A stretch of DNA of 64,000 nucleotides from Forficula auricularia (GCA_024734495.1 JALMQS010000061.1:8350286-8414285), one strand, 5' to 3'; shown: positions 1 to 11,627, numbered from the stretch's first letter. Program-made: numbers and translations. The notes: generated from the sequence alone by a model not told the origin.

Positions 1-882
1 CCCTCCGCACTATATTCAAAATTTAGAAGATCTTTAACATTAGATTTATGCATCGAGAACTAGATTTCATCTTGGGTGATCCCTAAGCATAATGTAGATC
101 TTTTGTTAATTTTAAATAATTAATCATTTCTTTAAAAAAAAGAGACTAAATTTTTGGGTTCCATTTATAGGTAAAACGGGACACTAACAGTGTTACTAAA
201 GTGTCTGTCTGTCAGAGCTCGTGAAACTAAATAAGATACAATCTTAAAATTTACAAGTTATATAATATGTACCTATTCATTTTTTTCTCGTTTTTTGCTA
301 AATTAAAAAATTGAATTCAAATTTTAATCAAGAGGATTTTGAGGAGTCTAATTTTCTGTGGGGTCGAAAATAAAAATGTTTTTTTTTATCATTCGAGGTG
401 TGAGGTATTCCTGTAAGATCTCATTACGTAGAATTAGACTGACTTTTTTTTAATTTAATTTACTTTAAAATGATGTTGGGGACTGCTTTAAAGCATCCAT
501 TATTAGAACATTTTTGTACCAGCCCAATTTTAAATATTCATATCAAAATTCTTAAAAATTCTTAAAATTAATTAATTCATCTCTTCTTATCAACAACAAC
601 AATAAGTAAGGAACCCCCATTATGACATCCGACTCGTACTTAGCCGGTTTGTTAAGTGAATATTTTACGAAGAATCTGAATATTTTGCAAAAAATGTACT
701 TTACCAAAAAATACTTGGGGAGGGTCTGCTGAGGCTCTTTTTATCAAAAGTCATTTTTAACGACAATTTTTTTTAAACTCTAAACAATCAAAAGAATTTT
801 CGATTCCAAACTGCCTATTTATTTTATTATTATTTTTTTTTCAACTAAAGAAATACTTTCAAAAATGTTCAGGTGTGTAAGG
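1..882. other. AT-rich sequence, no feature recognised
   Basis: Low-complexity AT-rich DNA with many short poly-T runs. No long ORF, inverted repeat or recognisable transposon end was seen. Confidence 0.5.
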
Positions 883-884
883 TA

Positions 885-1783
885 CAGTTGCCAAATATCG
901 TCCCCTTTTTGAAAAACAAAAGAGAATAAAAAATATTAAAAGTAAAATAATATGAATAAAAAGTCAAACATTAGGTACAATACTCTTTTATTATTATAAA
1001 TAATCAAAACTTTGTTAACTTTCATAAAAATTCTGTAAAGATAGTTTTAACAAAAAAGTGCAAATTCTAAAAATAGATTTTTGGACACCTAATTCCGTCC
1101 CCGGGACGATATTTAGATCACAGTATTGATATTTATAAAAAATGTAATTAGTAATCATTTTATAATATCTAATCAGTGTTTTATCAATCATTATATGGTT
1201 TAAGTGATTCTAATTCTCCAGACAAATTGTACACATAAATTTAGGTCTTTCTCTATTTCATGAGCATAGTATGTTTTTAAAGGAAACATAAATGAGACAT
1301 CCAAAGACTGCATATGATCAGTTGAATGAGGGAGGAGGCAGATTACAGATAAACCATTGTCACGTGCTTGTAAGATGAAGTTATCTAGATACCGTCCCGG
1401 GGACGATATTAGGAATTTGTTTTGTGTTTTTGTGTTAATAAACATCCATTCAACAAAAAACACATTTCACAATCTAAAATTTTTCATATCGTTTTAAATC
1501 ATACGTAATAACAATTCATTTTGACATAACTTTCGTTTCAATAAGACAAGTATATCAATATTTAATCAATTCCGATAATATTTCAATCAAAAACTCACCT
1601 TAAACAGTTTTTTTCCATTTTTAAATATCTTGTAGTTGGATCGACTTTTCACCGCCACTTTTTTACAATGGCCGACTGAGGTAATTAACTTTAGATTCGG
1701 GATATCAAAACTAGATGACTTTAGTTGGGAGAAAAGAAAGGGAAGGGGACGAAATTAGTTTCTGGGACGATATTTGGCGACTG
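885..1783 (-). mobile_element. pogo/Tigger-like DNA transposon relic
   Basis: A terminal inverted repeat starting CAGTYGCCAAATATCGTCCC lies at 885 and, inverted, ends at 1783. Both ends are flanked by TA (883-884 and 1784-1785), the duplication expected of the Tc1/mariner/pogo superfamily. Two internal echoes of the terminus (CGTCCCCGGGACGATATT type) occur near 1095 and 1390. The interior keeps a minus-strand piece of a DDE transposase (1200-1463). At about 0.9 kb it is far shorter than an autonomous pogo element, so it is an internally deleted copy. Confidence 0.75.
1200..1463 (-). pseudogene. C-terminal DDE transposase fragment, pogo-like
   Basis: An 87-codon minus-strand ORF inside the TA-flanked element. 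Residues around 30-70 read LQARDNGLSVICLLPHST, then SLDVSFMFPLKTYY, which matches the end of the DDE-1 endonuclease core in pogo/jerky-type transposases ('...LPPHSSH..QPLDVSFFGPLKxYY'). The Asp of SLDV is at the position of the third catalytic acid. The region before it (residues 1-25) does not contain the expected second-Asp motif, so the ORF is a remnant joined to unrelated sequence and cannot encode an active enzyme. The family call rests on motif memory, not a search. Confidence 0.65.
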
Positions 1784-1785
1784 TA

Positions 1786-2740
1786 CCTTTCTATCGAAAC
1801 TTTCGGTCACCTAGAATTTTCCAAAATTTGGGATCAATGCTCATTTAATTAAAAAAAAATGCTCACTGAATATCAGTATCCAGGATTATTTTCTTGGGTG
1901 AACCTGGGCCCTATCCTCTATTTTACTCTGCTCAAATACAAATAGTTCGAATTATTTTTGAGATTTCTGGGGTGGGCCCTAAATATCCTAGATTGTGGAT
2001 AGTGCCAAAATTTAAATTTTCTGTGGAACTTAAGTGGGCAGGTTATGTTTAGAAATTTTGGTTTTTGAACCCCTCTTCAGCTCTTATTCGATGAATCCTA
2101 TGAAATCTCATGTACCTTTTTTAGCTTACTTACTTTTTATAAAAAATATTTCTTTTGATTAGAATTTGATTTTTTTTCAATCCCTTCCCTCTTGTTTGAC
2201 CATATTTGGAATGTCATCCGTTTTACTTTTTAAACAGAATCCAGTAAACGAACGAAATTTATCTAGAATTTTTTTAAAATTATTTTAAAATGAATTAAAC
2301 AAGTAAAACTATATAAATGAATGTTAATAATCATAGAACTCTTCCAAAAAATGTTTTACTATTCAAATTTACTACAGTTATTTATCAATATATTATTTAT
2401 CATTTATCATAGAATAACCTTTTAAATTATCGTTTTTTCCCACCCAAACAATTTTTTTATAGTTTTAGAGTCTTTTAGTAAGTCCATTAGTCTTTTAGCT
2501 TGACAAGCAAACCTAAGTTTATTTATTTCAAATCCAATAAATGAAATTCTATTGTTAGAGAGCAAATTGGACAATTGTACTACGATGATGATGATGAATG
2601 TCTAATAGTGAAGTGGTTTATTATATTCACAAATAAATTTATACATTTGTTTATTTATCAAAGAGCTGAAATGAATTTGACTCTGCTTAAACTTACAAGA
2701 ATTAATATTGTTACTTTTATTACTATAAATCAATGTTTCT
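1786..2740. other. AT-rich sequence, no feature recognised
   Basis: No ORF with recognisable content and no inverted repeat seen. A short GC-richer patch near 1905-1985 (GGGCCC motifs) is probably worn repeat. Confidence 0.4.
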
Positions 2741-2756
2741 CAAAGTGGATGCTACC

Positions 2757-2796
2757 GCCTATAGTTTCGAAGGTTTGACCTTCATCACCAGTCTTT
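2757..2796 (-). ncRNA. hammerhead-like motif, family A, degenerate copy
   Basis: Minus strand: CUGGUGA (core A6 changed to G), extra U, helix GAAGGU / ACCUUC with CAA loop, then GAAACUAUAGGC. The cleavage-type triplet is GGC rather than GUC, so this copy is probably dead. Its value is comparative: the helix pair U-A replaces the C-G of other copies, a compensatory change. It lies directly beside the LINE fragment starting near 2820. Confidence 0.4.
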
Positions 2797-2819
2797 TTAA
2801 TTATACATTGTTAAGGAAA

Positions 2820-3345
2820 GCGCGGAAACATTTTTTCGATGAGCGGCAAGGTTCGGATCGTCAATTAGCCTGATAAGTCGTTTCTGAATTGCGTCTAGGG
2901 TAGCAAGAGAATGCTTGGAGGCCACTCTTCACAGATGCGAGCCGAATTCGAGACAGAGGCGGACCTTGTAGAGAGTGAGAAGCTGCAGAGGGATGAAAAA
3001 TCGCCTGGACCTGTATAAGAAGCTAATTTTCTTTGCTGCGGATTTCGCCACAGAAGAAATGTGTTCATTCTAAGACAGATCAGTTGCGATTGAGACGCCC
3101 AATATGAACAGCTTATCACACATTTTCAGGGCATTTGAACCAAAGAGGATGTCGGGGAAATTTTTATTTTCGCACTTAGAAATTAGACAACATTGAGTCT
3201 TGCTTGTATTAAATCTAATTAAATATTGAGAGCCCCATTTTTCCAATATGTTTAGGTCGAGAGTGATTGTAGAAGAAGCATTGTTTCGACAATGTTTATG
3301 AACAAGATACAAGACAGCCAGGCATTTTCTGATCAAATGATTTTT
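2820..3345 (-). pseudogene. CR1/Jockey-type LINE reverse transcriptase fragment
   Basis: Minus-strand translations in two frames give stretches found at the end of the RT domain and thumb of CR1/Jockey-like LINEs: ITLDLNILEKWGSQYLIRFN, KTQCCLISK and ILGVSIATDLS (about 3080-3270), followed in another frame by SRRFFIPLQLLTLYK and CLEFGSHL (about 2905-2990). The same order occurs in the 50.9-51.8 kb fragment (KLKNWGSQNLVNFN, YYTPSQLLILYKAQIRPCLEYGSHLW), so both are copies of one LINE family. Frameshifts and stops show a pseudogene; the N-terminal RT, endonuclease and ORF1 are missing. Confidence 0.75.
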
Positions 3346-3349
3346 TTTT

Positions 3350-4465
3350 TATTTTAACGCACTTTCCCTTGATTCTGATGTAGGCATCTTTTACTACCAA
3401 ACAAAGGGAATTTCTTACTCTCTATTTCTTACATTAATTATTTATTTATTTAATATTTATATTACGATAAATTGTTTTAATTTGTTTTATTTAGCATAAT
3501 CAGTTGTAGTCATACAAAATTTGATACATTTAATCTACATAGAGAATATGTTCTAAAAAAAAGCAATCAATAATACCTTTCAACTTATTATTAACATAAG
3601 CTCAGGAAATATATCCAATTAATTACATTCATATTGCTCCAAGATCAATCAAGTTACCTAGAATTAATACTGAGCGCATAATATGCATCGTCATCATTTA
3701 GAGTTTACGAGCATTAATCAAGTAAAGCTAACATTCGTCTCATAGTTAAGCTCTATCCTAATCTGATTATGCGACAAGTACTATATGGCTTGTGCTTTGT
3801 CATTTTGAATAAATAGTCGGGAAGAGCATCTATAGTCATTTTTTATTTAGGTTTTATTTATACCATTGCTAGAATTCACTGAACCGATGTACTTAATCAT
3901 GTAAATAAACCATCATCAATTTTATATAAACTTGTAGATCACAATTGTTTTTTTTTTATCTTGAATCTTGCATCACATGTTTATGAATAGCTATTCTAAA
4001 CATGCATTCGAGTAAATAAAACAAAGTATATGCCTTATTTCTCCTTACAATTTAATAATGAATTGAAATTAAGACTATTTTGAAAATAATTGAAAAAATC
4101 AAAATTCATTAAAAGACTAAAGATCAGGTTGTTCTTCTGTGATAAAATTCATTTTATTGTCAGCTAAATCAACTGTCCGTAAGATATGTGAGGAAACAAA
4201 GTTTAAGCCGGAAATAGCGACAACACACCTATTCTAAATCAACTTGTTTATTTTTCCCTAAGATTATTTAATATTTTTATACGCTTTCTCCCGGAATCAC
4301 GTGTCTCAATTTCATATTTTTTTTTCTTAAATAAATTTATTGGAAAGAATGAAAGAAGAATCATTTTGCAGAGTCTAGATGAGGGATCGTTAAAGTAGGG
4401 TGGGCGAGACGATTTCTGGGGTACCCAAGATAATTCGTAATAAATTAATAATCTCTATTATATAC
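3350..4465. other. AT-rich sequence, no feature recognised
   Basis: Homopolymer-rich AT sequence; no ORF, repeat unit or transposon end recognised. Confidence 0.4.
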
Positions 4466-4469
4466 TTGG

Positions 4470-4735
4470 AGTCAGGTTGGCCGAGTGATTAAAGTCCATG
4501 CCTTCTAATCAAGCAACCGCGGGTACAAGGCCGAATCGCTTCAAATATTTGACCGGATATAATCTGATTCCTTCAGGGAAAGGCAATGGGAAACCACAAC
4601 TGTAAACAATTTCCCCAGGAAAATTACAATGGAAAGAATACTCTCCATAGTAATCGCCGACGCTCGTAATCGAGTATGGCACTTGAAGAAGAAACTTGTA
4701 ATATTTTGAGCCGAATTTCAAAAAAAAATCATTGT
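4470..4735 (+). mobile_element. tRNA-derived SINE
   Basis: The head is tRNA-like: an A-box-like stretch (GGTTGGCCGAGTGATTAAAG) and a degraded B box (GGGTACAAGGCCGAATC) about 50 bp apart. The CCTTCTAATCAAGC between them is shared with the SINE at 39164, where the B box is intact (GGGTTCAAGCCCGACTC). The body differs from that copy after CCGGATATAATCTGAT, and ends in an A-rich stretch near 4722-4735. Probably transcribed by Pol III when young. No terminal duplication was found. Confidence 0.6.
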
Positions 4736-5400
4736 TTAATTTTTGAATTAATATTAAAAATTAATTTCCTGATTTATTCATTCATTGATTCAATGCTACG
4801 TACCATTTGGCTTCTCGTATTTTTGCGAAGTAACGTTCTCGCCGATGCCAAATATAAAAATTAAAAACAAAAACCAACTTACCTTAGATCTTCGGATAGC
4901 TGTTTTCCAAATTAAACCTAAATTCAGTAAAATAAGGAAAAAAATACAATCCAAGGCTTATCATTAATGAGCAGATTTTTAAATTTTGTTTATTCGATTA
5001 TTTTAATTTTTCTTTTGTTTCTTTATGTATTCTGATATCTATTTTATATTCTTTATGTTCTTTCTATGATTATCAAAAAATAAAATTTAATTTTTAAAAC
5101 TTTTGTGATGTTTTTATTTTGGGATGCTTCCAGTTTTTCCGAACCAAAAAGTGTGTCTAAAAAACTTTGACAACCCCAGGTCTAGAGCAATGGTTCTCAT
5201 TCTTTGTACTTCACTGATCATTTTTCTCAATGAAAATCTATTGAGGCTTATATGCTCTTTTTGTTTTTGATTATTATTAGATTAGCTAATTTCTATTTTA
5301 TTCTAGATTTGTGTATCTTAACGTAAGGTCCAGAACGAATTTAAGATAAAAAAATCACATTAAAAATGTTAAGACAGTAATGAAGGTATTTTTTTATTTT
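4736..5400. other. AT-rich sequence with a faint hAT-like end
   Basis: Near 5188-5260 the sequence CAATGGTTCTCATTCTTTG resembles the common hAT terminus 'CAGTGGTTCTCAACCTTT'. No partner end or duplication was found. The rest is AT-rich. Confidence 0.3.
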
Positions 5401-5403
5401 ATA

Positions 5404-5790
5404 CTTTACCATACAGGGTATGGTCAAGTATTGTAATCGTGCATGAAAAAAGTCGTTTTTTGCTTCTTTTTTTCGAAATATCACAAAAACGGCTGAAACT
5501 ATTTTGATTTAAAAAATTGAGCAAAGTCATGGCGTTTTGGTCTACAAAAAAGTCCTAATGAGTGAACATCGAAAAAATTATTTTTTTCGAGATATTAATT
5601 GTTTTTTTCAAAATGTCTGTTAGTATCCACGTTTCAAAATATTGTGTACGGTCTAGCTCAAAAACTAGTTTGAATATCAAAACGAAATTTCACATATAGT
5701 TTTGATGCATTGAGAGTAAGAGCTGATTAGATTTTTGTTGAAATCTAACACAAAATTAAGGGGAGGGATTTCCTTTGTAAATTATTATAA
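5404..5790. repeat. probable dispersed repeat (ACAAAAACGGCTGAA type)
   Basis: Contains CACAAAAACGGCTGAAAC and AATATCAAAACGAAATTTCA, phrases typical of the ends of dispersed invertebrate repeats. A related phrase (CCGTTTTTACGTGAATCGTG) appears at 63.88 kb. No ends can be set and no protein is seen. Confidence 0.3.
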
Positions 5791-5820
5791 ATTATTTTAT
5801 TAAGTATTAAATATAGGAGC

Positions 5821-7520
5821 CAGGTTATGGTAAAGTCATGTGGATGGCCACATCAGCTTATTTTATATTGCGTTTACGGTATATTAAGTTTAGTAAAAAA
5901 AATTATTCTTTCACTTTCTAATTAGGAAGGATTCATATAATCTCTCAAAAGGAATTATGTATGAACAAAAAGTTTTCGAAAAATGTTGAAATATTAAGAG
6001 ATAAATAGTTTCAAAATCCCTCTATCCTTCACTGTTCTGACTGACTAGAAAAAATATAACGCCGCCTGGTAGACTAGCTTATGCACTCAAATGGCACATT
6101 CTGATTAGTGGGTTGCGTCCTCAGGCGCTAAATTTTAAAACCTTACGTTTTGACATTTTTTTTTCAAACTTAAATTATTTTATTATTAACCTTCCAAGAT
6201 AAATTTATTATTATTCATTTAATAATTTTCAAATAGAGAAACATTTATTTAATTGAAATATATTATATTAGGAAGCATAGTTAAGTGTTATGTCCATTGG
6301 CATCTCTGGTATAGTGCTAACAATTCAGAACAATTATTGCTCTCATGTTCTATCAAGATCTCACTTTATCACTGATAAACGGAATGTAACTGAGGTTAGT
6401 CTTAGAAACTAGCAAGAATCTACATCAGAGCTCCATCTTCTCAATTAAACTTCTTCACTTCTGCTAATAGTGGAACGGAAGAGAATAAAACCAGCTTTCG
6501 GGCTTCTTAAATACATTTATGGGACCGCATACTCAACCAAATTTTGTATACATAATTAGTGGGCCCCTAGAAGTCTAAAAATGCAAAAACTAACCTAATG
6601 GGTGGAGGGAGGGTCGTCAGCTGATATTAAATATAAGAAAAGTCAGCTAGTATTATATACGAGCAGTACTTGGCGATGCCTACGGCACGCCCGGCACTGC
6701 TCGGCCCTCCGGGCTGGTGGCCCTGGCGGGCAGCGTCTCGAGATGTGATTATTAGCTGTCCGTAATTATATGTTTTGAAAAATTTTTTTTTGAATAATGA
6801 ATATTGATCAAAGAAAGATTAAAAAATATCATTAAATGCTTTATAAATACTTTATTAAATCATGCAACCATTTCTCTCGAAGTTCGGTTGGAAACCTATT
6901 TATTTTTTAATAATATATTTCAATATTTAAATTTATCTAAAAAGTGTCTCTAAATTAATTATATATAATAATTTTAAAATTAATTTATCTACTAAAATTT
7001 CAAATGACCCGCGCAGTAATAAATTAAGAATTAATCTCATTATCCCATTAAATCATATCTAATTAAAACTTATATTATAAATTAAATATATATAATATAT
7101 ATATATATATATATTTTTAAATTAATTTGTCTACTAAAATTTTAAGAATTTATATTTTTCTTAAATTAAAAAAAAAGTTAATTTTCGCGGTATGAATTAT
7201 TTCCAAAAATTAAATATATATTAATATATAATATACTTAAAATTAATAAATTTGTCTACTAAAATTTCAAATGAGACACGCCGTAAATCTAATATTCTAA
7301 GCCATATAAAGGAATATATTAATATATAGAGATATTATAGATAGAGAATATAGAGATTTTTATTTGAAAAATTTGACAATCTAACTATTAGTTGCTTTTT
7401 CTCCCACATCGTACGCTAAGGCGCCACAGGTACTGTCTGACAATGGCTTTTATATATATAGATAAGAGATGGGCCAGGTGTATGATAAAGTCATGTGGAT
7501 GGCCACATCAGCTTATTTAA
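5821..7520. repeat. AT-rich repeat bounded by a 45-bp direct repeat
   Basis: Nearly the same segment occurs at 5821-5865 and 7475-7517: CAGGT, then TAAAGTCATGTGGATGG, then CCACATCAGCTTATTT. Its centre can fold as TGTGG-ATGG-CCACA. Between them are a GC-rich 65-bp patch (6660-6730) and three copies of a CTACTAAAATTT(C)AA unit (near 6985, 7125, 7255) in very AT-rich DNA with a (TA)n run. The layout suggests one transposon or a pair of copies of the same end, but its class is unknown. Confidence 0.4.
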
Positions 7521-8549
7521 CTAACATGTTTTTCAAACAAATATATTATTCTCGTAATTTATCATACATATTCTGTTTTAAAAATAGTATTGTGGTAATT
7601 TAAGTAAATTTTCTTGCAAAACAAAATCTATTTTTAGTCAGTTTCTTAATGTCATTATTTGTTGGAGGGATCCGGTCTCTATTCAATTATCTATTAGTGG
7701 CCCACGACTTCTTTAAGTTTGAAAATCATTAATCCAGATGGTTTCAGTCGAAATAATTCAAATGTTAAAACACCAGAGATTAAATTTACCATTTATTTTT
7801 TATTTCTTGTATTATTCTGAATATATATGTAAACAAATTATCAATTTCAAAACTTTTAGTAGAGATCCACCCAAAATCGTATCTCAATCCAACGATTGAA
7901 AAACGTTTAAAGAAAGAGATGCTTGTTCTTCATATTGTTTATCCAGTATATACGAATCGCTGGATTGCATGATTGCGTTTACATTCACTTTATGCAAATT
8001 TATACAATCTAAAAAATAGTATGTTAAGACTCTTAACAAAACATGATTTTTTATTATTATTATTTAGATATCTCTGATATGACTTGACTTTAGGGACAAA
8101 TTCATAAATACTGTACACATGTTAAATATGCAACAACACTTCAAGATATGGGTGCGAGATTTTCGGCTTTTGTAAAACATCCGTATATTTAAACGAAATT
8201 TTCAACTAGACCTAGACGGTAGATCCCACAGTTGAAATTTAACGTGTCTGGAAAAATCGGTAACATTCACATCGCAAAACTCTTTTAACATCTACCTAGA
8301 AGAAATGTTAGGTTGGAAATTTTTTCCCAATGTATAGAGCTATTTTTCCACTAATATTCTATTTTCAAATAGAACATAATATTAGTTACTAAATAGTCTG
8401 TTAGTGAAATTGTAAAATATTTCGTCTATACATACCACAAATGACAGCTAATAGGGAAGGAAATGAAATTAAAAACGTTTCGACATTCATTAGAGCTTAG
8501 GTCAGGACTTTGAATTATGGTAATAAAAATTAATTTTCAAAGCCCTGAT
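7521..8549. other. AT-rich sequence, no feature recognised
   Basis: No coding signal. A hAT-end-like phrase (GGCCCACGACTTC ... GTTTGAAAATCATTAA, 7697-7733) is too weak to call. Confidence 0.35.
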
Positions 8550-8552
8550 TAA

Positions 8553-8694
8553 GGGCCGGTTGTATGTCACAAAGTAAATGCTTTTTACCACTAACAAACT
8601 GTAGATGGTAAATGGAGCCATCCCAGTCCCTCCATTTACCATCTACCCTTTGTTAGTTGTAAAAAGCATTTACTTTGCGACATACAACCGGCCC
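8553..8694. mobile_element. PIF/Harbinger-type MITE, copy 1
   Basis: A 142-bp hairpin whose arms begin GGGCCGGTTGTATGTCRCAA and continue through AGTAAATGCTTTTTAC to a short unpaired centre. It is flanked by TAA on both sides (8550-8552, 8695-8697), a TWA duplication as made by PIF/Harbinger transposases. Three more copies lie at 28004, 61321 and 62915. No coding capacity, so it depends on a transposase elsewhere. Confidence 0.85.
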
Positions 8695-8939
8695 TAAGCC
8701 AAATAAAGGGTGGAACGTTGAGATTTTATTATCAAAGGAAAGCCTGCCTTCCAGATGGCCCTAGTGTTGAATTCACTCAATTTTTTTCATTCATATCATC
8801 ACTAATGTTTTTTCTGTCTGAGTTTCTGGAATCTGTTATCAATTACTATAATCCAAAAAAAAAGTTGTAGAAAGTTCTGGTTTCAAATTTCGGATCAAAA
8901 ATACATATAAAACATGATGATTTTTTTAATACTCTAATG

Positions 8940-9221
8940 CAGTGTTCTTCAACTTTTGTCATTCCGCCTAACCCTTTTTTGAGATAATTTTTTTATGGAA
9001 CATCGTATTACATATTAAATGTTATGAAAAAGGTGCGTTCCTGTCTTTGTTATAAAAACTTAATATAAGATATAAATTTGCATTTATTCAATCAAACCAA
9101 AAGACAAATATTCCAGATAAAATATAAAGTATTTGTATTATACATCGAATTTTAACATTGAATAGTGGAACGCCTAAAATGTTTGAGTAGAACCCTACGG
9201 AACACAGGTTGAAGAACACTG
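8940..9221. mobile_element. hAT-type MITE with 8-bp target duplication
   Basis: Termini CAGTGTTCTTCAAC and its inverse GTTGAAGAACACTG, 282 bp apart, flanked by a perfect 8-bp duplication CTCTAATG (8932-8939 and 9222-9229). The CAGTG start and 8-bp duplication are hAT hallmarks. The interior is AT-rich with no ORF. Confidence 0.88.
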
Positions 9222-9354
9222 CTCTAATGTTTTGTTACTATAGAACAGTAATTCTTAACCTTTTCTAACTCACAGAACACTTTTAATAACTATAAAAATT
9301 TGTAGAACATTAAAATCACAGGGCCATAAACCTATTAATAAATGTGTACAAAAA

Positions 9355-9560
9355 TTTAATTTTTATTTGAAAAGTAATGGAAGACAGCCCAAGGATAGTG
9401 AAGAAAAAATTATTACATTTCCAAATAAGATGTATTTATTGGATTGTCATACTTTTTTCCCATTTCTTTTAAAACTAACGTTTCGGAGGATTCTTCCATC
9501 CTTCTTCAGGGTTTCAAAGAGTCAATGAAGGAAACAAACAAGATGCTTTCCTCTTCTCTC
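9355..9560 (-). repeat. dispersed repeat, family D, carrying a hammerhead-like motif
   Basis: About 200 bp that matches 52690-52915 along its length (AAGTAATGGAAG, AGTGAAGAAA, ATTACATTTCCAAA, GTATTTATTG, ACGTTTCGGAGGATTCTTCC, TCCTTCTTCAGGGTTT). On the minus strand it holds CUGAAGA, an extra A, a helix with one bulge (GGA-U-GGA / UCC-UCC, AGAA loop) and GAAACGUU. See the motif entry at 9471-9514. Confidence 0.65.
9471..9514 (-). ncRNA. hammerhead-like motif, family D
   Basis: Minus strand, from 9509 downward: CUGAAGA, extra A, bulged helix II GGAUGGA-AGAA-UCCUCC, GAA, ACGU, then U as the cleavage-position base (GUU triplet). The flanks pair as GUUU/AAAC after an A.C mismatch at the first position of helix I. 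All core bases of the hammerhead consensus are present apart from the extra A between the core and helix II. Activity is unproven. Confidence 0.35.
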
Positions 9561-10315
9561 CTCTAGCAGTGTTAGCAATTTGTCTCTTTTCAACAGAAGC
9601 ATTAAATATAATTTTTTTGCCTTTAATTTTTATTAAAAAAATCAGACTACATAACATAAATAGTTTGTTTCTAAAAATTATAGTTAAGGTTAATAATAAG
9701 ATAGGCCTGACGAATACAAAGATAAGAATAATTCAAAGAGGGTGTTTCTGGCTCGGTGAAAATAAAAATATAGTATTCGTTTCAAATATAATGACCCAAC
9801 TTATTTCTACAAATTAATTCATTCAAGGAAAAAAATCAAATAAACAAATAAAATATTTCTAAACAAAATACTGTCCAAGCTTTCGAAATTATAATCTCTA
9901 ACAAATAAAAAATGGTTTCTTTTGAAAACCGATTGCACAGGCTATATGCTATAGTCGCTGGTACGGTTCACTTGGAGAGTTGTGTGGTAAGGCATAGGTA
10001 TCTATATATATCAAATAGGGTTTCTTTTTTCAACGATAACTATTTAAACTTGTATTTCAAAAGATATTCATTTATATATGATTTTTTTTATTTGCATCAA
10101 GCAGAGCTTCCTCATCTTTGATTTATTTCTAAAAATCCACAAATCTGCTACTCTCGGAAAGAAAATCTTTTCAATTTTAAACCGAATATTCATAAAAAAT
10201 AACTTTTTTCAAACCAAAAGCAATCAGAAACACTTGCTTCGTTAATTGGTTCTTTTATAATTTCGCGGAATACTCGAAACATGTTTCTGGAACACTAGTG
10301 TTCCGAGGACCACTA

Positions 10316-10980
10316 GTTTAGAACAACTTCTATAGAAGTATAAACCAATTAATAATTTCTTTTAAATTTCATTTTATTAATTAATTGTTTGTTTATTTTT
10401 ACTTAATCCATGCGAAGCAGATAAAGCATTATAATCGGTCTCGCACCAAGCGCGACTTCAAAGGGTCCTCACTGGTAAATACTACGGAACCGATGGTCTC
10501 AACCAAAGTCACAGATTGTAGTATTCATTCAGGTTGAATGTTAGAACCTCACGGTTTTGGAAAAAATTACATCTCTCGTCCAGATCCCCAAAAGTGCGAT
10601 TTTTTCATTTAGTCTGTGGAGATTATGGATTTATGTAGTACTCTATGTAGGTACCGAGAATGTTCCCCTTTTTTCGTCGATTATTTTTTCACACCATTCA
10701 ACCGATTGAAATTAAATTGAAATCATACTATTACTTTATCAAAATGAAGTGCTGATTCGTTTTTAGTACATATCGGCCCTCAAACATTATTACTTTATTC
10801 TAGTATTTTTTAGTTTTTTCTAAATATTTTGTAAATTTCTTAACCAATTCTGATTAAATCTAATAATCTATTTAAGTACCCTGAGGACTTCAAAAAAGGT
10901 TATATAAAGTTTTTAGGAAAATTAGATTTTAAATCTCTTTACTCTACAGTAAGATAGTATTTTTTAAGTTTTAAAATGTA
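10316..10980. other. AT-rich sequence, no feature recognised
   Basis: A slightly GC-richer patch (10435-10560) shows no splice-bounded ORF or known motif. Confidence 0.4.
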
Positions 10981-10984
10981 GGTA

Positions 10985-11150
10985 TTTATTTGGTTGTTTT
11001 TTTTTTGTTTGGCTTTCTCGGATTCAACCATTAGCCATTTTACGATACTATATATTTTATTTTATTCTCAAAAATGTAGGGATCAGATTAAAGTCGGATT
11101 CCCGAGAGTAGGGCTTGAACCCGGACTAGCATTTGGTCGGTTTATCTGAT
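10985..11150 (-). mobile_element. tRNA-derived SINE, minus orientation
   Basis: Read on the minus strand: a B box GGGTTCAAGCCCTACTC near 11105-11125, then TATCGTAAAATGGCTAATGG and GAAAGCCAAACAAAAAAAAA. The tail matches the SINEs at 25582, 25907 and 39164, whose shared tail is TATCGTAA..GGCTAATGG..GCCGA..AGCC-An. The head is shortened. Confidence 0.7.
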
Positions 11151-11479
11151 TAATATTTAATAAAGGAATAAACATATTAATATTTCAAACTACTATGGAT
11201 AAAGTCTAAAAACGATCCGTTTCAGTTTATTTTATTTTAAAATTCATAAATTGTTCATTACGAATTTTATTATATTTCATGATTAGGAAATTTAATTGAT
11301 TGGATTGTTTAATCAAAAAATATTTTTATCTTGTACTAGTATAGTTGATTAGTGAAACCGTTGAGTTGAAAAAGTTTTCCCTTTTTCTTTCAATTTTCAA
11401 AATTCAGAATCTATAAAACAATAACAATTTCCTTGGCACATAAACCTGATCATAAAATAATTTGCTATGTTTTTTTCAG

Positions 11480-11627
11480 TGGAAGGCATGTGCGAATTTC
11501 CTGAAAGCTGGGCAGGGGGCTGGTTCCAGTCGGGAGAGCCACAACTGATCTCTATCAATGCCACGCACATCGCCACAAAGGGCCGCTGCCTCGAGAGCAA
11601 CGGCGACAAGTTCCTCATTCATGACAG
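11480..11627 (+). CDS. Internal exon of a conserved arthropod Cys/Trp-rich protein
   Basis: The only convincing host exon seen. It is preceded by a polypyrimidine tract and acceptor (TTTTTTCAG, 11471-11479) and followed by a donor GTAACC at 11628. Its 148 bp hold two bases of an incoming codon, 48 open codons and two bases of an outgoing codon. The translation runs EGMCEFPESWAGGWFQSG, then EPQLISINATHIATKGRCLE, then SNGDKFLIHD: two Cys, several Trp and a WFQSG motif. It is much more GC-rich than its surroundings and GC-rich at third codon positions, as expected of selected coding DNA. I recall this C-FP-x-W-x-G-x-WFQSG pattern from insect extracellular or membrane proteins of the DUF7042-7045 group; the exon test is firm, the family name less so. 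No other exon of the gene was found, so its introns must be long. Confidence 0.82.

Larger units (their letters stand above)
9246..10315. mobile_element. old composite hAT-like relic
   Basis: The left edge CAGTAATTCTTAACCTTTTC is hAT-like; the right edge near 10290-10315 (GTGTTCCGAGGACCACTA) matches the usual hAT right end. The flanks CTATAGAA (9238-9245) and GTTTAGAA (after 10315) agree at 6 of 8 bases. Inside are a copy of the '52.7 kb' repeat (9355-9560) and a piece of foldback family A (about 9865-10160), so the element has been invaded at least twice. Two ORFs inside (9569-9817, 9912-10121) look like chance frames. Confidence 0.45.
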
